DNA of 64,000 nucleotides from Nemopilema nomurai (GCA_003864495.1 ML133422.1:310001-374000); one strand, 5' to 3'; counted from the first letter of the stretch, positions 21,507 to 33,474 are shown. Translations and numbers: made by a program. The notes: generated by a model not told the origin, from the sequence alone.

Positions 21507-22825
21507 CTTAAAGTTAAAAAAATGATGATAAAACCCATACCAACCACATATTTGTATTAATGGAAGTCACTTGCTTCCCCGTGCATTCAGAATGTAACAA
21601 AGACAACATGCAGGACTGAATTTGAGAGATTCATCGCAAATCAGCTGCAAATTTTTAACAAGCTCATCATACCGTATTAGCTGTTTTGTAGCCACTTTCA
21701 ATCACCACATTTACATCAACCTTATTCATTGATACTGTACAATTAACTGAAAAATCAATTTGGAATGAACTAAACTGGTGCAAAGGCAGGTGACGCTCTA
21801 CAAGTTCAAAATGCAGTTTCAAATTAACAGAGAATAATTCAATCATTACTTTTAAATGTGATAGTCTAAACTAAAATCTTTACCAATGTTGAATTTTGAT
21901 TTTTCAACATTGATTGAATTTTTTTTTATTTTAAAAAAAAATATGAATAATTCAAATACATTCACACATCTGTCATGTCTTATGCTGAGTTAACAAAGCA
22001 TAGTTGGAAAAGTATTGAAATTTGAAACTGGGATGCTTTTCATGATAACTTTTCAGCCTGAAGTAGACTGAATTTTTGATTGGTGGTTCTTTCAATGAAG
22101 CTCTGTAAAATGTACAGTTTAATGTTAACTGTTTAAGGTTCATAATGGGTTGTTTGGTTTTGTTATTTACATTGAATTTCCATTTTTGACTTCCTTGAAA
22201 CGTATGTCATTTTAATCGAATAAAAAGCTGTATTTTAAGGAAAACAACAGCTGTATCTTGACGGGTAAACAAAATGTGTTAAAATGGCTGCATGAAATGG
22301 ATTAATATCAGATCAGAGCGTTGAAGGAAACTTAAATAATTAGCGTAAAATCCTTGCCCTATTCCAAGCTCTGGCCGTCCACTTAAAGACTTACCTCTGG
22401 GCTGAAAATTTTGTTCAGGAATACGCCATTCCCACTGAAATTAGCATGGATGGGCCTCTTCTCGTCCTATTTATTTTACTATAACGAGGTTATGGTTGGT
22501 TGGTAGATTGGCAAATTCAGATATGTTCCATTCCTGCCATACGAGGACGAAAGCCCAGGTACTTAAACGAAGCTTTAGATAGAAGCCCAGCCCAACAGTT
22601 TTCGATGCTTTTCTATAGGCTATAAAGTACACGAAACCGAGATAAGAAGCCCAAATCCATACTAGGACCAGGTACTCGAATGAAAGTTTTATAGAGTGGC
22701 CTAGTCCCAGCAAATCGTGAGATTGAAGGAGTAAACACATGAAAATCAAATACAAAGACACTATGTATTAGGTATCACATCACTTAAATTCTTTGTCACA
22801 TATTAATCTCGGAAAAAGCCTCCCT

Positions 22826-23655
22826 TTATACTTTTTCATACACGCAACAAAAGTGATTACTTCGACAGCATCTTAACAAAGAGTTACGAGCACTACTCTC
22901 TGCGAAGCACAAGCTCTGGTCCGAAATTATTTTTCCCCATTTGCCATAGCCGTGTTTGTTTATTCCCTTTATAAAATTCAAGTCTTCCGTCTTGGTGAAT
23001 GGTGTTATACGCTTTTGTTTGCAATGTTGACTGTTACTCGCTAGAGATCCATTGCCCATTGTGTCAGCTGGCAGTTACTGTCTGTATTTATTAAAGGTCT
23101 GGTTGTGCTCTGTGTTGTAATGCAAATATCTGAGTCTGGTTCGCTGACTTCTGCGCCCGTCGAAGCGCTGCTGACAAGTTTTACCAAGGAGCTGTCTAGT
23201 TCCTCTCCAGATTCTCCCCTTAGCATCTTGATGCAGTGATTCCCCTTTTTGCCAACGTCCCTCGAACCCTTTTTGCGATAATAAATCTTTGCAACATTTG
23301 AAGTGTGTTTTTGATTTTGCAATATCAGCTCTTGTTCTTCAAGGGATAGAGGATCAGAACTCTCAGTTTCGATTGTTTGTCGGTAGCGAGTTTGGTGCAC
23401 ATACTTGCCAATAGATTTATAGAAAAGCAAGCCATTGCTTGACTCAGCTTGTAAATTGGGAGCTATTGAGCGTAAGTAGCAGATATTCGCATTTTGGATG
23501 AAACTTCGGTCTGACAAAATTTTCAGTATCGCTTTTCTTTCATTTTCTAAAATTGATATCTTTTCTTGTAATTTAAATAATTTACAGAGGTATGAAAAAC
23601 GAGTTTGAAGTTGAGTTGTTTTCGCAAAAAATGTGAGAATTGTGTTGTGTATCAA
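22826..23655 (-). pseudogene. Crypton-like recombinase fragment with Myb-like domain
   Basis: The frame 23655-23041 contains CYLRSIAPNLQ, GKYVHQTRYRQTIETES, LSLEEQELILQNQKHTSNVA and KIYYRKKGSRDVGKK. The H-x5-9-YY spacing resembles the His/Tyr region of tyrosine recombinases of the Crypton type. A Thr/Ser-rich linker leads into a second frame (23059-22826) with RITPFTKTEDLNFIKGINK and HGYGKWGKII, a Myb/SANT repeat. Such recombinase-Myb proteins are multicopy in cnidarians. The upstream Arg-containing catalytic part is not visible, so it is a fragment. Confidence 0.45.
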
Positions 23656-24050
23656 TGGCCCCGGAGACTGGCCTGGTTTCCATGCACCCGTCGTTGCAAA
23701 CAGCCAAGAAAGAGTCTCTCGCCAGTATTGGTTTTTTGCTGGGTGAAATAAGTTTATATTTGCATACAGCTGGTCATGCCAGAAAGTGTAATAGATCTGT
23801 TGGAAGCATAGTCGAAGTAATTTCTTCAGAAGGCAGTAGTTTTGAAGATTATTATGGAATCGTTAGTTTTGGCAGAGCGGTTAGGCCATATCAGGGTGAA
23901 CCAGTTGCTAACGCAGAGGCCTATGAGCATAACAAAGAGAACTCTGACCAAATTCCTATGGACCAAGATATGAAAACCAAGATTTGGGACCACGATATGA
24001 AAAAAGAATCCCTGTTAATGATAATCTTTTTCCTCTTCAGTATCAGGTAA
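23640..24050 (+). pseudogene. P2RX7-C-like protein, N-terminal fragment
   Basis: The frame contains GRAVRPYQGEPVANAEAYEH, closely like GVPVRPYQFEPLADTE in the intact P2RX7-C-like gene at 47718-46751. The Cys-rich core is absent because a gag-like scrap (24245-24015) takes over. It starts head-to-head with the Crypton-like frame, overlapping it by 16 bp. The similarity covers only about 15 residues, so homology is plausible but not certain. Confidence 0.3.
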
Positions 24051-24245
24051 AGTTTTGAAAATGTTACAGCCTACAGGTCCAGCCTGATACAAAAGAAAAG
24101 CTCGTTTTCTCTGTGGTTCTTTGACATCAGCGGCAAGCAAATACATTTGGAATCTCTCCAGCCAGTTTGTCCAGCGAGCTCCAGTGCTAGTAATGTCACT
24201 TTTTGGTTTGAAGACCGGCATGGGATTTATGTTACTTGTTGCCAT
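24015..24245 (-). pseudogene. LTR-retrotransposon gag-like fragment
   Basis: The frame starts MATSNINPMPVFKPKSD and continues with GARWTNWLERFQMYLLAAD, RKRAFLLYQAG and FKTLPDTEEEKDY, typical of the N-terminus of Ty3/gypsy-like gag proteins. It stops after 76 residues where the P2RX7-like fragment begins. No other part of the element is present. Confidence 0.65.
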
Positions 24246-24382
24246 CCTACGTTCCTTTTTCTCCTTTTAACTCGTCGCCATTGTAGTCTTTGTAAGCAAG
24301 GGATAAATACGTCTGTTTGGGAGATTGCTTAATATATAAGAATACAATCAAATCACATGCGCAGGCACATGTCGTCATACAG

Positions 24383-24410
24383 TAATAATAATAATAATAA
24401 TAATAATAAC
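24383..24410. repeat. (TAA)n microsatellite
   Basis: AATAATAATAATAATAATAATAA run 20 bp left of the element at 24433. Confidence 0.9.
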
Positions 24411-24432
24411 TACTACAGAAATGAAGGTATTA

Positions 24433-25308
24433 CCAACAAGGGCACATTTTGTTCTAGACCAATCAGCGAGTTTGTTTACAAAATGTCATTAGCCAATCAC
24501 CTGCCTCCATTTCGAGCTTGATTTTCAATGCTTCAAACCAAAACACAGTTGCTGTGGAGAAAAACCTACCCCCCCCCCCCCCAATTTTTGCTCGGGAAAA
24601 AAATTTACTTCATTTTACAAAGAAGATCTTTCTAACTTAGATTCGTAAATAATTTTCTCGTAGAAATCTAGGAGCCCTAAGCAAACATTTATACCGATTG
24701 TAAAATATGTGCAGTAAAGCGACACCTATTTCCCGCCACCACCCTACCTCTAAAGTTGCCTACGCAAATTCTTGATTCCCCCCAAATCTGCTCGCTATGA
24801 AAATTTCTTGTTTTCCCGCAGAAGCACATTTCGATAAATATGATCTCAGATATTTTGTACAAACAAATCATCCAACCAAATGCTGATAAAACTGTTATTT
24901 CTAAAAAAAATCCCTCTTCAAAATCGCCTGTTGCCACCCTTACCCTACAACAGAGGATGCCTAGACCCTTTCTGAACCTCCGCTTATTTTGAACCAAAAC
25001 AAGAATATCCTTTCTCGTAAAAGGAAGACTTTAAGGAATTAAGCTTTTCAATAATTTTCTGAAATGTAGCTTTGCGTATAATGGCTGGGTAGGTTACAAT
25101 TTTTGGGAAAAAAGTGGATTGTGCAACACACGCAACCTGTCTATCCATTACTCGCGCCACACAAGTAACGCCACACAACACCAAACGTCAAGGCTAATTT
25201 TTGACATATCATAATTTGCCCGTGACTGGGATATCCTTCTTTGCATGTGGAAATCCGAACAGACTTGAACATATTAATTTTTTCTAAACTGCAGTTCTGA
25301 ACCATTAG
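24433..25308 (+). repeat. Left TIR of the 4.8-kb element
   Basis: 876 bp, starting CCAACAAGGGCAC and ending CCATTAG just before a G-run. It contains a C15-class homopolymer near 24570. Open frames seen here recur in the right arm only because the sequence is repeated; they are not genes. Confidence 0.9.
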
Positions 25309-25561
25309 GGGGGGGGGGGGCTGCTTTTTTATCTTAATCAAGAGATCGGAAATTACTTCCAGGGATTGCAAATGTTCTGTGGTGCATTATTTTGCGATAA
25401 TTTTTTGTTGATCTCTTCTCAAGTTTGGCACCTCCATCCCGATTAAATTTCCTAACAACAAACAAAAACGATAAACAAAACAAATATTTCATTGAAACGA
25501 AAACGTTCAAATCGAGACGAGATTGTTCACAGCAGGACAGAGCACGACACGAGGAGCAGAC

Positions 25562-27751
25562 TCACTCTATCGGGACGTTGGGGCGCTTCCAACTCCATAT
25601 TTGCTGTATTAGGGTTTCAATGCGCCCTGATTCAATCTTGACAACATTATGTTGGTCTTCAATGATGTCTTTTTCGTCCAAATTTGCGTCTTCATCGTCG
25701 AACTCATGGCGCTGGTCAATCTGAAACAGATCCTCAGTTGCTTTTGTTGCCAAGGTCGTCATCTCAATTGACAAAACGTGGTTGCACTTCGGACAAGAAC
25801 TGATGTCAGGAATCAAACAGACAGTGTGATACGAATGACCACTGCCACGAAAAACTCTCCACATTGGACTTTCTTTGTTCTCGCATTCATCTTTCATGTC
25901 GCATTTCCTGGTGAAAATGGAACGCATTTATAGATTAAAGAAGAAATAGCATCATTCTGTAATGTGTGTTATGTTCTGCAAGTAAGGTGGGATGTTGATT
26001 TTTTCTATGTTTACCCTTGAGATGTAAATTCACAATCTACCAATGTTATTGGAAAAATTCTAAAATTGAAAGGAAACAAGTTAGAAGGAGCACATTGTTC
26101 CAGAAAAAGGCGCTTCTCTGCAATTTTTAAAATTGACTCTTATAAGAAAGCAAATGTTTTGGAGAATTTTTGGTTGGGTACAAATTTTGTAGCTTGTTTA
26201 GTAAGAGACATGCATTTCTGTACATACCATGCAAAATGTCATCCTCAATTTCACCTGGAATTTTAATCAGCAGGCAAAAAGTTAAAGTTTGGTCTGAACA
26301 AAGTTTTATTTTGATAATTAGAAGTATTTTAATTTGTTATTTTCAATGCCAGATTAAAATTAATAACAACTAATCTTCTGACTTTTTGATACCCATTCTG
26401 AAAAAGTTAAATCTCACCTTAAAGGATCTGGTGAATACTTGTGAGAAAGATAGCCTAGAGGAAGAACATCATTTGTGACTGTGGTGTCCTTTCCAAAAAC
26501 AGTTGGTAAAATCCATTTAGTGGTGCGTTTACCAGGCTTTGGGATTCGGAGCAATTTTGCTTGATTTGGACTTTTAATAATATCTTTGAATTTGGTGATC
26601 AAGAATTCAGCTGCTTTCAGTTTAAGCATGTCGATGCTCTTGCTGCTAAAGTTGGTCTTACAATTGGGTACAAATGATGATTGAAACTTGTGAAGTTCAT
26701 TTTTCCTTGCATCTATCTCCCTAGCAGCCTGTTTAATCATTTCTTCATTGTCGGTTTTTGTAGTGTTGGCACGAAGGATAGAATGAAAGTTTTCTACTGG
26801 ATATTCATCAAAAGCATTCAGTGATGTATAAATTACATTGGAAAGAGGATGGTCAATACTCTTCCAGTATTCCATGTTAGAAAGAGCTATCAAAAGAGCC
26901 TTATCATAGTGCCTCCTTCTGAACATCATCCAACATCGAAACATCGAATCATAAAAGAGTTCTGCCTTATTTGCCTTAAATATCACAGAATAGATGCTCA
27001 AAGTGAGTGGGACATAGTTGTCGAGAAGGTTTAACAATGTGAGGAATTGCACATCTTTAGAATCTGCAAATGCAGACAGAATCGCATCTCTAATCAGCAA
27101 CCACCCACCATAAAGAACTTCCAAAAGAAGAGAGATTCGCCAAGGCTGTGGTTTCTCTGCAAGTATACTTTTGCCACCAAATATGGAGGCATACAATTCT
27201 TTGAAGAAAGTATAAAACTTCAAAACAACATTCTCACGAGCATTTAAAGATATGTGCAGAGGACCAAGGAATGGAACAAGATTATAGATACCCCGATCAT
27301 AAACAATTTGGCGAACAAAAAACTGACATGGCCAGTCTCCAATGAGTGGTACAAGAAACTTATTAATGTAGATGGACAGTCCATTCTCAAGTAGGAACTC
27401 AAATGCCACACGAAAGCTATCAACTGATTTTAGTGGAAGCTTAATGCAATCTGCAAGTTTACAGTCATCCATTGATCTCATAGTTTGAATTTCTTGGATC
27501 TCCTGTTTTTGGTAATCATGAACCAGCAATCTATTTCTTTGGGATTCTGGGTCAAAAAACTTTGCCTGGAGCCAATCTGGCATGACATCAACATATGTTT
27601 TGGAAAGGAGTGATGCATTTTCTTTTAAAAGAGGCTGAAGCAATGTATCATTGGCTGGTGTGATATCCTGATCAGCAAAATGATGGGGTTTAATTGCTGG
27701 GACTGTTGGAAATTTCTTTAAAAGAAGTGTTGCCATATGACTTACATACAT
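25562..27751 (-). CDS. Unclassified transposase-like protein with C-terminal RING/PHD-like finger
   Basis: Exon 27751-26414 (445 codons from ATG 27751) ends in AAG|GTGAGA; the next exon starts near 25912 after TTTTCACCAG and continues the frame (SPDPLR then KCDMKDEC) to a stop at 25562, about 560 residues in all. Visible blocks: LVHDYQKQEIQEIQ (77-90), PLIGDWPCQFFVRQIVYDRG (135-154), FLGPLHISLNARENVVLKFY (161-180), PWRISLLLEVLYGGWLLIRD (203-222), EYPVENFHSILRANT (316-330) and TKWILPTVFGK (411-421). The second exon has CDMKDEC, HSYHTVCL and CPKC, a RING/PHD-like set. Asp139 and Glu320 (VENFHS, compare the Glu in LESFH of Kolobok) are my candidates for catalytic acids; a third is not obvious. 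Sole gene in the element, so the transposase role is inferred. Upstream exons are possible. Confidence 0.7.
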
Positions 27752-28381
27752 ACATATGATAAGATGGGATTTTATTATTAATTATTTCGTTTTTCTTGGT
27801 TCTACACCATTTAAAATGGTCAGAATTCGAACAGAATTTGCGTACTTTCACCATCTCGTTCTCTCTTATCTAGTAAGTTTAGGCCACCGCGCCAAAAATC
27901 CCCGAGTTTCCCGCTAAAAAGCTCCCCGTACCCCAGGCCCCCTACAAGACTGTTTCGTTGAGAAGTTTAGAAATGCGAAAAATTCTAGCGAGAATGATGT
28001 TTTGTTCAAGCGCTGTTACATGAGATAAAAATATATTTCTTTCGACTTTCCTTTGCTTTACTGCCTGAATTGACGGGGATTTAAAACTTTTGCTTCGAAA
28101 TCCATTTTCTGGCTGCCGTGACTACTGTTCGTTAATAGTCTTTTAAATCATGATAGTATTTTTGGATTGAAAAATAACCAAAGAGGTCCCGGAAAAATGC
28201 TTCGTATTTTCTTTGAAGCACATGCCAAAAAAGTAAACAAAGAACCATTTCGAAGGGAACTTCGTTTTGATTTTTACGAAGTGTGGATTGCCCAGTGCTT
28301 TTGTCCTCATATTTTGTCAAGGGTTCTCCCCAACTAGCGGGAAATTTGAACTTGAATTAGTAGTATCTGGAGATCGGGCGA

Positions 28382-29259
28382 CTAATAGTTCAGAACTGCA
28401 GTTTAGAAAAAATTAATATGTTCAAGTCTGTTCGGATTTCCACATGCAAAGAAGGATATCCCAGTCACGGGCAAATTATGATATGTCAAAAATTAGCCTT
28501 GACGTTTGGTGTTGTGTGGCGTTACTTGTGTGGCGCGAGTAATGGATAGACAGGTTGCGTGTGTTGCACAATCCACTCTTTTCCCAAAAATTGTAACCTA
28601 CCCAGCCATTATACGCAAAGCTACATTTCAGAAAATTATTGAAAAGCTTAATTCCTTAAAGTCTTCCTTTTACGAGAAAGGATATTCTTGTTTTGGTTCA
28701 AAATAAGCGGAGGTTCAGAAAGGGCCTAGGCATCCTCTGTTGTAGAGCAAGGGTGGCAACAGGCGATTTTGAAGAGGGGTTTTTTTTTAGAAATAACAGT
28801 TTTATCAGCATTTGGTTGGATGATTTGTTTGTACAAAATATCTGAGATCATATTTATCGAAATGTGCTTCTGTGGGAAAACAAGAAATTTTCATAGCGAG
28901 CAGATTAGGGGAGAATCAAGAATTTGCGTAGGCAACTTTAGAGGTAGGGTGGTGGCGGGAAATAGGTGTCGCTTTACTGCACATATTTTACAATCGGTAT
29001 AAATGTTTGCTTAGGGCCCCTAGATTTCTACGAGAAAATTATTTACGGATCTAAGTTAGAAAGATCTTCTTTGTAAAATGAAGTAAATTTTTTTCCCGAG
29101 CAAAAATTGGGGGGGGGGGGGGTAGGTTTTTCTCCACAGCAACTGTGTTTTGGTTTGAAACATTGAAAAATCAAGCTCGAAATGGAGGCAGGTGATTGGC
29201 TAATGACATTTTGTAAACAAACTCGCTGATTGGTCTAGAACAAAATGTGCCCTTGTTGG
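28382..29259 (-). repeat. Right TIR of the 4.8-kb element
   Basis: 878 bp, reverse complement of 24433-25308, ending ...GTGCCCTTGTTGG before TATTA. The promoter of the minus-strand gene is expected here or in 27752-28381; no TATA element stood out. Confidence 0.9.
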
Positions 29260-29514
29260 TATTAGCTAACAAGATAGGTTTAGGTTCACCAAGTTGGTGT
29301 GGTAAATTATACATTGGTGGGTTACTGATACTGACGCCATGAAGAGTTTGCTCAAAACTACAGCCAACAAAAACAAGAAAGTTGGATACCTATTTTGAAA
29401 AGATAAATAGCACTACTCAAATGATATATTACTGTTAATGTTATCATTCTGCTTCGGAGTATACCTTTGCATATACCTGTTTCCAACTTTGCATGCAAAC
29501 GAACATGATGCTCA

Positions 29515-29752
29515 TCATTCGTTGTAATTTTTTCCGAGACTTTTACTTTTGACTCTAACATATTCACGGCAAGACAATTCCTCATCTATATTTATCTTTG
29601 AAAATGTTCTTTCGACTGCTGCCGTACTTTGTGGTAGTGCAGTTACGTTAAGCATGACTAGTGCCAGACTTTCATGTTCTTTGAGCTGTTTCATAGCTTT
29701 CCAAAAATCGTTTAGATTGACGCATGTGACGAATAAAGATGAATCATATGGC
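29515..29752 (-). pseudogene. hAT transposase, C-terminal dimerisation region
   Basis: The minus strand reads VNLNDFWKAMKQLKEHESLA, LVMLNVTALPQSTAAVERTF and SKINIDEEL. The block P-x-S-x-A-x-V-E-R-x-F-S is the hallmark of the hAT C-terminal domain. The rest of the transposase is not recognised upstream, and the frame ends soon after, so only a scrap remains. Confidence 0.85.
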
Positions 29753-29916
29753 AGCTACACTTAAATGTGCTAACATCTCGTGAATCTCTCTTCAGCAAGG
29801 TTGATGCACTCTGTTTTTGACCAAACATTACATTACACATGTCAGAAGCAAAAGCAATAATGTTCTCCAAAGGAATCTTCTACTCGTTAAAGAATTCTTG
29901 ACGCTGTATCAAGCAG

Positions 29917-30613
29917 TACATGAATGATAAGCCAGATCCATTGGGATTCAAAATGTGGAAGGTGGTGGATACTGTTGCCTCTTACCTGTGTGCATTTGCA
30001 TTTTGACACAGGTAAAAGTAGTGAGAGAGAAACAGGCCTTGCTGAAACTGGTTGAAAACCTGCAACCTGGTCAACCTTGGTAGCTTTTTGATAACTTTTT
30101 CACCTCAGTTTCTCTCATGGACACATTGTACAAAAGGGGAATTTATGCCACTGGAACTATTAGGCATAATAGAAAAAGTTTACCTCATGAAGTCAGGGAA
30201 GCTAAGTTGGAACAAGGGGAGTTGACACCAATGACCAAATGCTGGCATATTATGATATTAGTAGAAAGAGTTACAGGAGGTGGGTTCCAATTTTATTTTG
30301 TCTACTGAAGCTGACAATTGTGAATGCTTAGAGACTTGAACACTTTCAGGCAGATGCAAATATATGGGGACAGAAAGCATTCAGAATAGAGCTGTTCAAA
30401 GACCTTACTGGTTCTTTTTCATCAAGAAAGAAGGATGCAAGGCAATTTTCTAATGCTTCTGCGAGGTTTGATGGCATATGACATTTGATAGTAAGACACA
30501 CAAAGAGAGGATTTTGTGCAAATGACCGTAAAAGCAAAGTTGGGACAAAATGTGTAAAATGCGATATTTATCTATGTGTCGATTGCTTCTATAATTACCA
30601 CCATAAAAATTAA
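29917..30613 (+). pseudogene. piggyBac transposase relic
   Basis: In broken frames: KPDPLGFKMWKVVD, FDNFFTSVSLMDTLYKRGIY (FDNFFTS contains a catalytic Asp), ATGTIRHNRKSLPHEVREAK and a C-terminal cysteine-rich domain, KCVKCDIYLCVDCFYNYH. These are signature blocks of piggyBac family transposases in order. Stops (for example TGA after ARFDGI) and frame changes make it inactive. TTAA ends were not located. Confidence 0.9.
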
Positions 30614-30839
30614 AAAATTGAAGGGAGGATTAAAAACTGTGTTTTATATACCTTGCTTTATGTTGTTTTATGATTGTATTATTAAAAAATGGAGAAAATA
30701 GCTAAGAACTATCAGTTCTATGAAAAAATATTCTGCTTGGACATTAATGTCCAAATGAAGACGAAAGGGCTTACTATATTTGCTTTATGATTGATCGTCC
30801 TCTGCAACTTGAGGCTCACTGTTCGTTTTATTTGCCTTG

Positions 30840-31679
30840 AGATCGAAGGCTAGGCGGCACCAGAACTCAACTACTTACGGATTTGAGCGTGTTATCAAAC
30901 CACAAAAAGCAAAAGAATCACGATCTGACTCTTTAATCTCTATTTGCAAAAGCAACTTCTCATTCTTCATCGCCTTCTCTGTTCTGACGAAATTCGTGGG
31001 TCAGTTGAAGATAGAGCTGCAACAATTGTATGGTATGAAGACGATCATCCCCCATTTCGGAAGGTAGCATAATTACAAAGCAAGGACTTTGACGTTGGAC
31101 TTGTAGCAGAGTCATGAAAAAAGATATATATTGAGTCGATCAATGATAGAGTATGCACTCTTTGAGCAAATATACATGCTCAAATTGTAATTAGCTTACG
31201 TGATATGTCATGTAAAGGTGAATTTGGCGAAATGTTCAAAGATACCAAGTGGCGTAGCAAATCTCAAGCATCCCAAAGGAGAGGGTATTTTGCAGAGCCA
31301 GATGGTAAGTTCCGCACGCCACAAACGAAGCAGTAAATAAGTGGATGTTTCCTAATCTGGATGTGAGGATAAACGACTGACAAGGCTCTACGCGCTTTAT
31401 TGATCTGCGAGTATCCAATGCCAGGATCGAAAAGTGATGTTAAGAAAACCAAAACTGACATTACAGAAGGCTCATTGGAATTATAATTCTGTTTAAGACA
31501 ATATGTTGGGAGATTGATGAATAGTTCTTTTGTGTGTTCGGTTTACAAATTGCAAGCATAATGTTGATAGCTTCCTTCGAAAGTTCGACTGAACTTTTGG
31601 TTGATAATTTGCATGCAACTAGTCTCATTTTCGGCAGAAGAGAATGAACTGCATCTGGTTTCCCTGGAAATCTGAGCAA
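30840..31679 (-). pseudogene. Tyrosine recombinase (DIRS/YR-type) fragment
   Basis: The minus strand reads NIMLAICKPNTQKNYSSISQ, then in other frames SLFDPGIGYSQINKARRALS, a segment starting IRKHPLI, and further down RNGGDDRLHTIQLLQLYL. The order N-T-x-K-x-Y ... L-F-x-x-G-x-G-Y-S-x-I-N-x-A-R-x-A-L-S is the N-terminal half of YR-type recombinases; the same blocks occur at 58678 (GYSAMNTARSALS). The catalytic HxxR...Y part is not visible. Confidence 0.7.
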
Positions 31680-32157
31680 AGAAGAAGAAGATGGAAGTAA
31701 TGGATAACACTGGTCAACACAACTTTTCTGCCAGGCTGAACCTCCATCTTAATTACCTAATTTTGGGGTGCTGATTTGAAAAATGTCATCCGTTTTTTTC
31801 TAACACGTCCGGATTTATCTGTACAAATTTCCTTAAATTCAGGTAATCCCCCCCCCCTCCCCCGTGTTGATAAACGTTTAAATCGCATGACCATTATGAT
31901 AAGTGTGAAATTCGGTATTTCACTTCGAGGGTTATTAATCTGTAATTGGCCAGGTGCATTGTTATTAGTCAGCCAGCATTTCAAAAAAGCAATGGGCGAT
32001 TCGAAGGGCTGACGTTAGAATTGAAAAATTGATGAAACAGTCAGCTACTAGAAACGTAAACAAGGCACGTCTTCCGCTTTTATCGATGATGAATTGAGAG
32101 ATTTGGAATAAAATACCAACGGATTTTAATGTAAAGAATATAATAGAATATAATAAA
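31680..32157. other. No recognisable gene
   Basis: Contains a C/T homopurine run (CCCCCCCCCTCCCCCC near 31847) but no coding or RNA signal that I recognise. Confidence 0.5.
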
Positions 32158-33474
32158 ATGTCAAGAATGTGCAAGAAAGACAAAGATTCGTTCTGCTACA
32201 CCTGTGGTGAGTTTGTCTTCAAAGAGAACAAAAAGACAATTTATTAGTTCTACAAGAAAGCCTACTACATGTACTTCAAAATCAAACTAGGCGACCAAGA
32301 TAAGACATGGGCACCTCACATTGTTTGCAAATCATGCAAAGAAACTCTACGACTCTGGACGAAAGGCAACCGAACAGCTCTTAAATTCGGAATTCCCATG
32401 GTCTGGCGTGAACCAGCCAATCGTATTGATGATTGCTATTTCTGCATGACTAACTTAGCTGGATTCAATCAAAAAGACAGAAAGAACATTCTCTATCCAT
32501 CAATTTCTTTAGCTATACGACCAATTCCTCATTCTGAAGAAAACCCTGTGCCAGTTTTTAAAGAGTTACTTGATATTCCTATAACAGCTACATCTCTTGT
32601 ACAAGATCTAGCTCCTGAAAGGTCGACTGAAACCGATTCAGACCCTGAATGTCAAAGATAATGTTGATGATTTTGACTATCACGAGTGTTCAAGTGAACC
32701 AAACCGGTTCAACCAAGACGTTCTGAGTGATCTAATCCGTGATTTGAATCTTTCCAAGGAATCTGCTGAGTTGCTTGCTTCACGTCTTAAGGAAAGAAAT
32801 TTTCTGAAACCCAAGACAAATGTGACATTCTACAGGTACAGGGATGTTGCATTTCTTCCGTATTTCAAACAATATGAAAAAATTGTTGTCTGCAATCATG
32901 TAGAGCCTTTATCGATGGAACTAGGTATTAATCATTATGATGCGAACTCCTGGCGCCTATTCATTGACAGTTTCAAGAGAAGTTTGAAATGTGTGTTGCT
33001 ACAAAACACAAATGCATATGCTTCAATTCCGATAGGTCATTCCACAACACTGAAGGAGAAGTATGAACCAGTTAAACAGGTCCTTGAGAGCATCAAGTAC
33101 TACAACCATAACTGGAAAATCTGTGTCGATCTGAAAATGGTGAATTTCCTGCTTGGACAGCAATTTGGCTATACAAAACATCCATGCTTCTTATGCATGC
33201 GGGACAGTCACGATAAAGTCAACCATTGGGTTAAAAAGGATTGGGAACCTTGAGAAACGCTTAGAGGTGGAGGAAATGATATTAACAAATGGAAACCAAG
33301 TATCAAGGAAGATGGGATGCTCGAATGATGGCAGACTATTGCTGGAGCATCAAAGCGACAACCCAGATGCAAACCATTCACGCCAGTGAGGGAAAAGAAA
33401 GTTCCTACCATAACCCTCCATTTCTTTTATGGAATAAAACTCTGAAATCTTCAAGAACTGCTACTTTGACTTAA
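32158..33474 (+). pseudogene. Multicopy GDQDKTWAPH-family protein, decayed
   Basis: ATG 32158 starts DSFCYTCGEFVF, a Cys pair, then an in-frame TAG at about 32249; after it KLGDQDKTWAPHIVCKSCK, FGIPMVWREPANRIDDCYF and IRPIPHSEENPVP. A shift near 32650 leads to VLSDLIRDLNLSKESAELLA, LFIDSFKRSLKCVLLQNTNA, LGQQFGYTKHPCFLCMRDSH. A third frame gives METKYQGRWDARMMADYCWS. I recognise this as a family repeated in arthropods, cnidarians and sharks, in which YQG-x-W ... ADYCW follows an HGE-x-FHQ block; that block and about 150 residues are missing here. Function unknown, transposon-linked by copy number. Confidence 0.6.

Larger units (their letters stand above)
24433..29259 (-). mobile_element. 4.8-kb DNA transposon with ~877-bp TIRs and TATTA TSD
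   Basis: The arms 24433-25308 and 28382-29259 are reverse complements over their full length with sparse differences and variable homopolymers. Outer tips read CCAACAAGGGCACATTTTG. Immediately outside both tips lies TATTA (24428-24432 and 29260-29264), a 5-bp target duplication. The 3.1-kb interior holds one intron-containing gene on the minus strand. Near-identical arms and an uninterrupted long frame indicate a recent insertion. The product matches no superfamily I can name with confidence; 5-bp duplications are known for Transib, but I see no RAG1-like motifs. Confidence 0.9.

Noticed and set aside
22471..22761. 96-codon hydrophobic minus-strand frame
   Set aside because: Composition is that of a chance frame in AT-rich DNA; no start context or conserved block.
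24689..25371. Open frames in the left arm matched by 28506-29002 in the right arm
   Set aside because: They are identical only because the DNA is an inverted repeat; no codon or motif evidence for a protein.
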